Assembly (NCBI GenBank): GCA_041487355.1
Contig: JBGPND010000030.1
Span: 1 to 35,158, forward strand
Direction of reading: 5' to 3'
Length of the DNA: 35,158 nucleotides
From: JAMXLO01 sp041487355
GTDB lineage: Bacteria; Pseudomonadota; Alphaproteobacteria; Acetobacterales; Acetobacteraceae
In this document: piece after piece, positions 1 through 6,080 of the stretch
Numbering within the stretch: position 1 is the stretch's first letter
How the letters are laid out: the number at the start of each line of letters is the position of its first letter
The notes under the pieces: generated by a model
The model's input: the letters and a program-made list of their open reading frames with translations, nothing else
The model's database searches: none
Told to the model about the DNA's origin: nothing
Made by a program: the position numbers and the translations under genes

Positions 1-646
1 CGAGCTGCCTGGCGATACCCGCCTGCACCGGTGGCCCCTGCTTGCCGAGCGAGGCAAACGTGCCGGCGCCGCCGCCCAGCATGGCGACGAAGATGCGTGG
101 CGCCGCCTGCCGCAGCCGCTCGACATGGCGCAGCAGCTCATCGATCCAGACCGCGACCTTGTAGCCGAACGTCGCCGGCACGGCGTGCTGGCCGTGTGTG
201 CGCCCCGGGATCGGCATCTCGGCACCGCGTTCCGCGAGATCGGCCATCGCCACAAGCGCCTCGCCGATCAGGCGCAGGAAGATGCCATGTGCCTGGCGCA
301 GCACCAGAAGATCGCCGGTCTGCGTGATGTTCTGGGTCGTGGCGCCCCAGTGCACCCAGCCGCCATGCGGCTCGCCGACCACGCGGCTGAGTTCCCAGAC
401 CAGTGGCACGATCGTGTGCCCGGTGCGCGCGAAGCCTTCGTCGATGCGCGCGCGATCGAGCAGTTCCAGCCGGGCCGCTCGCGCAATTGCCTCGGCGGCA
501 TCGCGCGGAATGATGCCCAGCTCCGCCTGCGCCCTGGCGAGCGCAACCTCGACGTCGAGCCAGGCCTGCCAGCGGTTCTCCAGGCGATACAGTGCCCGGA
601 TGCCAGGATCCGACACGCGGGTCGCGGTTGGAAGTTGATCGCTCAT
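1..646 (-). CDS. Partial lyase of the fumarase/aspartase superfamily (adenylosuccinate lyase / carboxymuconate cycloisomerase branch)
   Basis: The gene starts at ATG 646-644 and runs off the left edge, leaving 215 N-terminal residues of a protein usually about 450 long. The superfamily cleaves C-N or C-C bonds by beta-elimination releasing fumarate, or catalyses the related cycloisomerisation. Seen in the sequence: HWGATTQNITQTG at about residues 99-111, the first conserved active-site region, and GRTHGQHAVPATFGYK at about 148-163, the second. This pattern fits the adenylosuccinate lyase / 3-carboxy-cis,cis-muconate cycloisomerase side rather than fumarase or aspartase. The signature loop of the third conserved region lies outside the window, so the substrate cannot be settled. 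Housekeeping PurB is possible, but the neighbours show no purine context. It is divergent from the small membrane gene at 791. Confidence 0.85.
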   Translation of the reverse strand, partial: MSDQLPTATRVSDPGIRALYRLENRWQAWLDVEVALARAQAELGIIPRDAAEAIARAARLELLDRARIDEGFARTGHTIVPLVWELSRVVGEPHGGWVHWGATTQNITQTGDLLVLRQAHGIFLRLIGEALVAMADLAERGAEMPIPGRTHGQHAVPATFGYKVAVWIDELLRHVERLRQAAPRIFVAMLGGGAGTFASLGKQGPPVQAGIARQL

Positions 647-790
647 GGCGTTCCTCTGCCTGTTGTGATGCAAGACCGGTTGACGGCCGCATTTTTTGCC
701 AATGTAGCTCCGGTCGCACTATTGTGCATCCGGCGTGGCAATGGCCGCGCCCGGATCATCGTCTGGGCCGCAAGGGGATCATCGGGCGCC

Positions 791-934
791 ATGAGTCGCA
801 GTGTTCTCTACGTCGTGATCGCTGTGCTTGTGGTCGGCATCGGCGTGCTCGGCTTCGCCTACTATGACCACAAGCGGAACACGGTGCTGGAGATCGACGT
901 CGGTCCGCACGGGATTACCGTGCAGAAGAACTGA
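791..934 (+). CDS. Small single-span membrane protein, 47 aa, unknown function
   Basis: ATG 791 opens a 47-codon frame. The product has a short Ser/Arg N-terminus, one strongly hydrophobic segment at about residues 5-25 (LYVVIAVLVVGIGVLGFAYY), then a basic and polar tail ending in VQKN. No family is recognised. Support for a real gene is the clean transmembrane helix followed by a hydrophilic tail and a strong intrinsic terminator 65 bases after the stop. It lies between a divergent lyase gene and the M16 protease gene. Small one-helix proteins of this kind often tune a membrane complex, but nothing here identifies a partner. Confidence 0.6.
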   Translation: MSRSVLYVVIAVLVVGIGVLGFAYYDHKRNTVLEIDVGPHGITVQKN

Positions 935-998
935 CCGCCGCCCCGCCGGCGGCTCATCTGGAACCTGCGCAGGCTTGCTGCTGAAGCGCGCTGATCAT

Positions 999-1024
999 GG
1001 CGGGGTCACTCCCCGCCGCTTTTT
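999..1024 (+). terminator. Rho-independent terminator after the 47-aa gene
   Basis: A perfect 7-bp stem GGCGGGG / CCCCGCC (999-1005 with 1011-1017) closes a 5-base loop and is followed by GC and a run of five T (1020-1024). Its position and polarity fit termination of plus-strand transcription from the small gene ending at 934, insulating it from the M16 protease gene at 1127. Confidence 0.75.
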
Positions 1025-1126
1025 CGTTGTGTACGAGGAATCAGCGCGCCGGGGCTGTGGCTGGCCTCTGGCAGTCCTATATCGGTAGCCGATACACTGC
1101 CCGGCCAACCAAGGAACGCCATCCCC

Positions 1127-2392
1127 GTGAATGAAGCCATCCAGCTCACCCGTCTGCCGTCCGGCCTGACTGTCGTCACCGAACGGATGGAACGGGTGGA
1201 GACCGTCTCGCTCGGCGCCTACGTCGCCACGGGCTCGCGCCACGAGCAGGAGACCGAGAACGGGGTCTCGCACTTCCTCGAGCACATGGCCTTCAAGGGC
1301 ACCGAACGGCGCTCGGCCGCGCAGATCGCCGAGGAGATCGAGGCGGTCGGCGGCCACATCAACGCCTACACCGCGCGCGAGCAGACCGCTTACTACGTCA
1401 AGGTGCTGAAGGAGGATACCACGCTCGCCGCCGACATCATCGGCGACATACTGACCCACTCCACCTTCGAGCCCGAGGAACTGGAGCGCGAGCGGGGCGT
1501 GATCCTGCAGGAGATCGGCCAGGCGAACGACACGCCAGACGACATCATCTTCGATCGTTTCCAGGAGGCCGCCTATCCCGCGCAGCCGCTCGGCCGGCCG
1601 GTGCTCGGCTCGGAGGCCAGCATCAGATCGATGCCGCGGGCGATGCTGACCGGCTACATGCGCCGCCACTACGCCGCCTCCAATGTGGTGGTGGCCGCAG
1701 CGGGCGCGCTCACGCACGAGCAGGTGCTGGGCCTCGTCAACGCGCACTTCAGCGACCTGCAGGCCGACCCCGTGCCGGCAATGCTGCCAGCCAGCTACCG
1801 CGGCGGCGAGTTCCGCGAGGCGCGCGAGCTCGACCAGGTGCACATCGTGCTGGGCTTCCCCTCGGTCGCCTATGGCGACCGTGACTACTACCCGACTCTG
1901 CTGCTCTCGACCCTGCTCGGCGGCGGCATGTCGTCGCGGCTGTTTCAGGAGGTGCGCGAGAAGCGCGGGCTGGTCTATTCGATCTACTCGTTCAGCTCGC
2001 CTTTCATGGATGGCGGCCTGTTCGGCATCTACGCCGGAACCGGAGAGAGCGAGGCCGAGGAGCTGATGCCGATCACGCTCGAGGAGCTGCGCAAGGTGCA
2101 GACATCGGTGACCGAGCAGGAGCTGGCGCGGGCGCGGGCGCAGGTGAAGGCCTCGCTGCTGATGTCGCTGGAGAGCACCGGCAGCCGCTGCGAGCAGCTC
2201 GCCCGGCAGCTACAGGTCTTCGGAAGGGTGGTGCCGATCGAGGAGACGGTGAGGAAGATCAACGCGGTGACCACCGACGACATCTGCCGCGCCGCCGTCC
2301 GCCTGTTCCGTGCGACACCGACGCTGGCGGTGATGGGCCCGGCCGAACGGGTGCCGGCGCTGGCCGATATCGCGGAGAAGCTGGCGGCGTAA
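1127..2392 (+). CDS. M16 family zinc metallopeptidase (processing-protease-like)
   Basis: The 421-residue protein carries the inverted zinc motif HFLEH at residues 49-53, with Glu129 exactly 76 residues after His53, as expected for the third zinc ligand of M16 peptidases. The C-terminal half has the second M16 fold, including the SSRLFQEVREKRGLVYSIYS signature. These enzymes resemble mitochondrial processing peptidase beta and the YmxG/PqqL proteases; the bacterial substrate is usually unknown. The start is GTG 1127 with AAGGA at 1111-1115; the nearby ATG at 1131 is out of frame. HicA begins 10 bases after the stop. The last 16 codons have a diverged duplicate downstream of hicB (2805-2855), so the 3' end may have been rebuilt when the toxin-antitoxin pair arrived. 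Confidence 0.93.
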   Translation: MNEAIQLTRLPSGLTVVTERMERVETVSLGAYVATGSRHEQETENGVSHFLEHMAFKGTERRSAAQIAEEIEAVGGHINAYTAREQTAYYVKVLKEDTTLAADIIGDILTHSTFEPEELERERGVILQEIGQANDTPDDIIFDRFQEAAYPAQPLGRPVLGSEASIRSMPRAMLTGYMRRHYAASNVVVAAAGALTHEQVLGLVNAHFSDLQADPVPAMLPASYRGGEFREARELDQVHIVLGFPSVAYGDRDYYPTLLLSTLLGGGMSSRLFQEVREKRGLVYSIYSFSSPFMDGGLFGIYAGTGESEAEELMPITLEELRKVQTSVTEQELARARAQVKASLLMSLESTGSRCEQLARQLQVFGRVVPIEETVRKINAVTTDDICRAAVRLFRATPTLAVMGPAERVPALADIAEKLAA

Positions 2393-2401
2393 AACTGCCC
2401 G

Positions 2402-2596
2402 GTGAAGGTCTCGGAGATGATCCGGATGTTGGAGGGCGACGGCTGGCGGCAAGTCGCCCAGCGCGGCAGCCATCGGCAGTTCAAGCACGCGACGAAGTTG
2501 GACCGAGTCACGGTCGCGGGAAAGCCTTCCGACGACTTGGCGCATGGCACACTGAACAGCATATTGAAACAGGCCGGTCTCAAAGGGATCAAATGA
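2402..2596 (+). CDS. hicA: HicA-type mRNA interferase toxin
   Basis: The 64-residue protein has the typical HicA layout: KVSEMIRMLEGDGW at the N-terminus, then QRGSHRQFKH with the catalytic-type His24, and a C-terminal GTLNSILKQAGL helix. HicA folds as a double-stranded RNA-binding-like domain and cleaves mRNA in a ribosome-independent way; HicB neutralises it. The start is GTG 2402. An ATG at 2417-2419 would remove the conserved N-terminus. No clear Shine-Dalgarno is visible, so translation may be coupled to the protease gene ending at 2392. The stop overlaps the hicB start in an ATGA, the usual toxin-first hicAB arrangement. Confidence 0.9.
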   Translation: MKVSEMIRMLEGDGWRQVAQRGSHRQFKHATKLDRVTVAGKPSDDLAHGTLNSILKQAGLKGIK

Positions 2597-2802
2597 TGCG
2601 CTACGCGGTGGTGATCGAGCGGGCAGAGGGCAACTATTCAGCCTATGTTCCTGACCTGCCGGGATGCGTCGCTACGGGACCTACGATTCCAGCGGTTGAA
2701 CAGGAAATCCGGGAGGCGATCCGTTTTCATATTGACGGCCTCCTGGCCGACGGCCTGCCGGTCCCGGAACCCTCCAGCCTCGCGGAGTACGTAGAGGCAT
2801 GA
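2593..2802 (+). CDS. hicB: HicB-type antitoxin
   Basis: The 69-residue protein begins RYAVVIERAEGNYSAYVPDL, followed by PGCVATG and EIREAIRFHIDGL. This is the ribonuclease-H-like HicB fold that binds HicA. It overlaps hicA by four bases (ATGATG; the start is 2593 or 2596). The usual C-terminal DNA-binding extension (HTH or ribbon-helix-helix) is absent: the chain stops shortly after LPVPEPSSLAEYVEA. This short form occurs in many hicAB loci, and how it autoregulates is unclear. Immediately after the stop lies a relic copy of the M16 protease tail. Confidence 0.9.
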   Translation: MMRYAVVIERAEGNYSAYVPDLPGCVATGPTIPAVEQEIREAIRFHIDGLLADGLPVPEPSSLAEYVEA

Positions 2803-2804
2803 CC

Positions 2805-2855
2805 GCTGCGCGCGTAGCGCTGCTCGCCGACATCGCGGAGAAGCCGGCGGGCTGA
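2805..2855 (+). repeat. Diverged duplicate of the M16 protease gene 3' end, downstream of hicB
   Basis: Read in frame, this stretch encodes AARVALLADIAEKPAG then TGA. The true end of the protease gene at 2342-2392 encodes AERVPALADIAEKLAA then TAA. The two 51-bp segments match at 37 positions by hand count, and many differences are at third codon positions. This suggests a second allele's tail rather than a recent slip duplication. The hicAB pair lies exactly between the two copies. Confidence 0.8.
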
Positions 2856-2888
2856 ACAAGTCGGGATCATAAAACTCGAATAGTTAAA

Positions 2889-2904
2889 CTAAGCTTAGCT
2901 AAGC
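2889..2904. promoter_or_regulatory. Overlapping palindromes, probable operator of the Phd/VapC pair
   Basis: Two perfect palindromes overlap here: CTAAGCTTAG (2889-2898) and GCTTAGCTAAGC (2893-2904). They sit in a short A/T-rich patch 15-30 bases before the antitoxin start at 2920. Antitoxins of the Phd/YefM family bind palindromes overlapping their own promoter, so this is the natural autoregulation site. Exact promoter hexamers are not clear. Confidence 0.55.
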
Positions 2905-2919
2905 CGTGAGGTTCTAGCA

Positions 2920-3156
2920 ATGACCACAGTCAACATCCACGCCGCCAAGACGCAGCTTTCCCGCCTGCTCGACGCAGTGGCGGCAGGCGAGGAGGTCATT
3001 ATCGCCAAGGCCGGCAAGCCGGTCGCCAGGCTCGTCCCGTTCGAACAAAAAAGGCAGCCGCGCAAGCTTGGCACCCTTGCCGGTCAATTCCACGTCCCGG
3101 ATGACTTCGACGATCCGCTGCCCGAGGACATAGTGGACGCCTTTGAAGGGCGGTGA
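2920..3156 (+). CDS. Phd/YefM-family antitoxin
   Basis: This 78-residue protein begins MTTVNIHAAKTQLSRLLDAV, followed by AGEEVIIAKAGKPVARLVPF. This is the N-terminal DNA-binding and dimerisation domain of Phd/YefM antitoxins. The acidic C-terminal tail (FDDPLPEDIVDAFEG) is the part that would wrap and inhibit the PIN toxin. It precedes and overlaps the toxin gene by one base. The palindromic operator candidate is directly upstream. Confidence 0.92.
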   Translation: MTTVNIHAAKTQLSRLLDAVAAGEEVIIAKAGKPVARLVPFEQKRQPRKLGTLAGQFHVPDDFDDPLPEDIVDAFEGR

Positions 3157-3542
3157 TGCGGTTCTTGCTCGATACGCACGTTCTGCTCTGGGCCTTGAAC
3201 CAACCGGGGCGTCTGACCGATGCAGTGCGCGGCGCGGTTGAAGACCCTGACAACGAGATTCTGTTCAGCACGGCGAGCATATGGGAGGTCGCCATCAAGT
3301 CCCGGCTTGGACGCTCCGACTTCGCCGTTCGGGCGGAGCGGATCGCCAGTGAGGCGGTTGCACGGGGCTTCACCGAACTGGTGATCCGCTGGCAAGCGGC
3401 CGCCGCGGTCGCGGACCTCCCACGGCATCACCGTGATCCGTTCGATCGCATCCTTTTGGCTCAGGCGATGACTGAGCCCGTCCATTTCTATACCGTTGAC
3501 CGGAAGCTGATATCATACTCGTCGCTGGTCAGGCTGATCTGA
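3156..3542 (+). CDS. vapC: PIN-domain toxin (VapC family)
   Basis: The 128-residue PIN domain starts MRFLLDTHVLLWAL. The acidic residues expected to hold Mg2+ are visible: Asp6, Glu44 in SIWEVAIK, Asp94/Asp97 in HHRDPFDRIL and Asp115 in YTVDRKL. VapC toxins are RNases, usually cutting tRNA or rRNA. The ATG at 3156 overlaps the antitoxin TGA (TGATG); a GTG three bases earlier is less likely. All catalytic positions are present, so the toxin looks intact. It is the second complete toxin-antitoxin pair within 1.2 kb, unrelated in type to HicAB. Confidence 0.92.
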   Translation: MRFLLDTHVLLWALNQPGRLTDAVRGAVEDPDNEILFSTASIWEVAIKSRLGRSDFAVRAERIASEAVARGFTELVIRWQAAAAVADLPRHHRDPFDRILLAQAMTEPVHFYTVDRKLISYSSLVRLI

Positions 3543-3576
3543 CCGCGTACTGCCCGTTCAACCGCGGAACACCGCC

Positions 3577-4911
3577 ATGACCGCCGCCCCCATGGACCTC
3601 CTCGCCGACCTCATCGCCCGCGCGCGTGCCGCCGGGGCGGATGCGGCGGATGCGGTGCTTATCTCGGGCGCCTCGCTGTCGGTGCAGCGCAGGCTGGGCA
3701 AGACCGAGCATGTCGAGCGTTCGGAAGGGCGCGACCTCGGTCTGCGGGTATTCCTCGGCCAGCGCGCCGCGATCGTCTCCTCCAGCACTGTGGCGCCGTC
3801 CAGCTTCAGGGAGCTGGCCGAGCGCGCCGTGGCGATGGCGCGCGTGGTGCCGGAGGACCCCTTCGCCGGACTGGCTGACACCGCCGCGCCGCCGGAGCCC
3901 GTTGCACTCGACCTGGAAGACCCGAGCGAGCCGGCGACCGAGGCGCTGGTGGCCCGCGCCGCCGCCGCTGAGGATGCGGCGCTCGCGGTTCCCGGCATTA
4001 CCAATTCGGAGGGTGCCGAGGCCGGCTTCGGCCGGACCGAGGTATTCCTGGTCACCTCGGCGGGCTTTGCCGGCAGCCTGGTCCGCACCAGCCACTCGAT
4101 CTCTGCCTCGGCGCTCGCCGGCGCCGGCATGGCGATGCAGCGCGACTACGACTACCACTCCACCGTCCACCTCGCCGACCTGGACGATCCCGCGGCGATC
4201 GGGCGCAGTGCCGGGGAGCGCGCGATTGCCAGGCTCAATCCGGCCCGGCCAAGCACCGCCAAGCTCCCAGTGGTCTACGACCCGCGCGTCGCCGGCGGGC
4301 TGCTGGGTCATCTGGCTGGTGCGATCAATGGTGCCTCGGTGGCCCGTGGCACATCCTTCCTGAAGGACAAGCTCGGCCAGCGCATTTTCGCGCCCGGAAT
4401 TGCCATACGCGACGATCCGCGGCGCGTTCGCGGCCTGCGCTCGCGCCCGTTCGACGGCGAGGGCACGCCCACCGCCGCCCGCGCGCTGATCGAGGATGGC
4501 GTGCTGACCACGTGGCTGCTGGACAGCCGCTCCGCCCGCCAGCTCGGGCTGCGTTCCACCGGCCATGCCTCGCGTGGCACCGGCGGCCCGCCCTCGCCCT
4601 CGCCGACCAACCTGTACCTCGCTGGCGGGACGCTCACGCCGGCCGAACTGATGGCGGACATCAAGCTTGGCCTCTATGTCACCGAGCTGATCGGCATGGG
4701 GGTGAACGGCGTCACCGGCGACTACAGCCGCGGCGCCGCCGGCTTCATGATCCGCGACGGAGCAATCGCCGAGCCGATTGCCGAGATCACCATCGCCGGC
4801 AACCTGCTCGACATGTTCGCGCAGATCGCCCCCGCCAACGACCTGCGCTTCCGCCGCGGCACCGACTCGCCGACGGTTCGGGTCGAAGGCATGACCATGG
4901 CTGGCGGCTGA
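3577..4911 (+). CDS. pmbA: TldE/PmbA metalloprotease subunit
   Basis: The 444-residue protein is the PmbA (TldE) partner of the TldD/TldE heterodimer, which degrades unfolded peptides and matures some ribosomally made peptides such as microcin B17. Family features: the N-terminal GADAADAVLISGASLSVQRR and GRDLGLRVFLGQRAA blocks, the central PVVYDPRVAGGLLGHL and GTSFLKDKLGQRIF, and the C-terminal GVNGVTGDYSRGAAGFMI and AGNLLDMFAQI. The HEXXH zinc site belongs to TldD and is absent here, as expected for PmbA. TldD is not in the window. The gene starts 34 bases after the VapC stop and shows no signs of transfer. Confidence 0.93.
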   Translation: MTAAPMDLLADLIARARAAGADAADAVLISGASLSVQRRLGKTEHVERSEGRDLGLRVFLGQRAAIVSSSTVAPSSFRELAERAVAMARVVPEDPFAGLADTAAPPEPVALDLEDPSEPATEALVARAAAAEDAALAVPGITNSEGAEAGFGRTEVFLVTSAGFAGSLVRTSHSISASALAGAGMAMQRDYDYHSTVHLADLDDPAAIGRSAGERAIARLNPARPSTAKLPVVYDPRVAGGLLGHLAGAINGASVARGTSFLKDKLGQRIFAPGIAIRDDPRRVRGLRSRPFDGEGTPTAARALIEDGVLTTWLLDSRSARQLGLRSTGHASRGTGGPPSPSPTNLYLAGGTLTPAELMADIKLGLYVTELIGMGVNGVTGDYSRGAAGFMIRDGAIAEPIAEITIAGNLLDMFAQIAPANDLRFRRGTDSPTVRVEGMTMAGG

Positions 4912-4963
4912 CCGGCCGCATCCCCATATTCCCCGCGTGCTCACGAAAAGGCGAAACACCACC

Positions 4964-5890
4964 ATGCGTCGCACTTCGCTTCTGCTTGCCGCCGTCGCCG
5001 CGCTGAGCTTGGCGCTCGCGCCCGGACTGGCCGATGCGAGGGCCGGCAGCGGCGGCTCGTTCGGCAGCCGCGGCAGCATGACCTGGTCGGCACCGCCGTC
5101 TACCAGCACCGCACCCTATTCGGCGCAGCCGATGCAGCGCAGCATGACGCCGAACAATCCCTCGCCCGGCTTCGCCTCTCCCTCACCTGGCTTCGGCTTC
5201 GGCCCACGCTCTGGCTTCATGTCCGGACTGATGGGCGGGCTGATCGGCGCCGGGATTGGCGGACTGCTGTTCGGCCACGGCTTCTGGGGCGGCGGCATGA
5301 TGGGGTTCGGCGGGTTCTTCGGGTTCCTGCTGCAGATCTTCCTGCTGGTGCTTCTGGTCCGCTTCCTGATCCGGCGGTTCCGCGGCCGATCGCCGGCCTT
5401 CGCCGGGGGACAGAACATCCTTGCCCGCGGCGGGCCTCCAGGCCCGGGTCCGATGGGGGGCTCCGCCGGGCCGGCGGGGCCGCCGCCGATCCAGATCGGT
5501 CCGCAGGACTACCAGGAGTTCGAGCGGCTGTTGCAGAACATCCAGGCCGGCTGGAGCCGGCAGGACCTGAGCGCGCTGCGTTCCTTGGTGACGCCCGAGA
5601 TGCTGAGCTACTTCGCCGAGCAGTTGGCCACGCAAACCAGCCAGGGCGTGCGGAATGAGGTGACCGACGTGCGGCTGCTGCAGGGCGACCTGGCGCAGGC
5701 GTGGGCCGAGCAGGGGCGCGAATACGCCACCGTGGCGATGCGCTTCTCGATGATCGACGTGACGCGGGACGCGTCCGGCCGCATCGTCGACGGCAGCCCG
5801 ACAGAGCATGTCACGGCCACCGAGCTGTGGACTTTCGTTCGTTCGCCGGGCGGGCACTGGATTCTGTCGGCGATCCAGCAGGCGCGATAG
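4964..5890 (+). CDS. Tim44-like domain membrane protein
   Basis: The protein begins with a signal-peptide-like stretch (SLLLAAVAALSLALAPGLADA). A Gly/Ser/Pro-rich low-complexity region with repeated GFGFG and GGGMMGFGG follows, then a transmembrane segment around FGFLLQIFLLVLLVRFLI. The last 130 residues form a folded domain (QDYQEFERLLQNIQAGWSR to TFVRSPGGHWILSAIQQ), the Tim44-like/NTF2-like fold that binds membranes and partners. Its bacterial role is unknown. I chose ATG 4964, with AAAAGG about 14 bases upstream; a GTG at 4937 would add nine polar residues before the signal sequence. It probably forms a transcript with pmbA. Confidence 0.85.
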   Translation: MRRTSLLLAAVAALSLALAPGLADARAGSGGSFGSRGSMTWSAPPSTSTAPYSAQPMQRSMTPNNPSPGFASPSPGFGFGPRSGFMSGLMGGLIGAGIGGLLFGHGFWGGGMMGFGGFFGFLLQIFLLVLLVRFLIRRFRGRSPAFAGGQNILARGGPPGPGPMGGSAGPAGPPPIQIGPQDYQEFERLLQNIQAGWSRQDLSALRSLVTPEMLSYFAEQLATQTSQGVRNEVTDVRLLQGDLAQAWAEQGREYATVAMRFSMIDVTRDASGRIVDGSPTEHVTATELWTFVRSPGGHWILSAIQQAR

Positions 5891-5927
5891 GTTTTTCCCG
5901 TCTTCTGTCGCCGGTCGCCAGCCGGAA

Positions 5928-6056
5928 TGATGGGTTTCGCTCTGCTCAACCCATCCTACAGCTACAGCCTGCGGCGTAGGATGGGTTGAGCGCAGCGATA
6001 CCCATCACGGCTGGTGAGGCTCGCTTTCGTTTCCGGTCACGCTGAACCTGCTCTAG
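5928..6056. repeat. Dispersed palindromic element, copy A
   Basis: An inner inverted repeat has arms at 5928-5959 and 5976-6007, with core TAGGATGGGTTGAGCGCAGC. The right outer arm TTCCGGTCACGCTGAAC...CTCTAG ends at 6056. The left outer arm is decayed. This copy lies between tandem genes (Tim44-like and the sulfhydrylase fusion), unlike the other four copies. Confidence 0.85.
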
Positions 6057-6080
6057 GCTTGCGATCGAGGAGGACGCGCC

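Noticed and set aside
3529..5109. Minus-strand frame of 526 codons opposite pmbA
   Set aside because: Antisense shadow of the conserved PmbA gene, with no recognisable motif.
6008..6080. Possible SAM-type riboswitch upstream of the sulfhydrylase fusion
   Set aside because: The stretch consists mainly of the outer arm of repeat copy A; no SAM-II-like pseudoknot sequence could be recognised.
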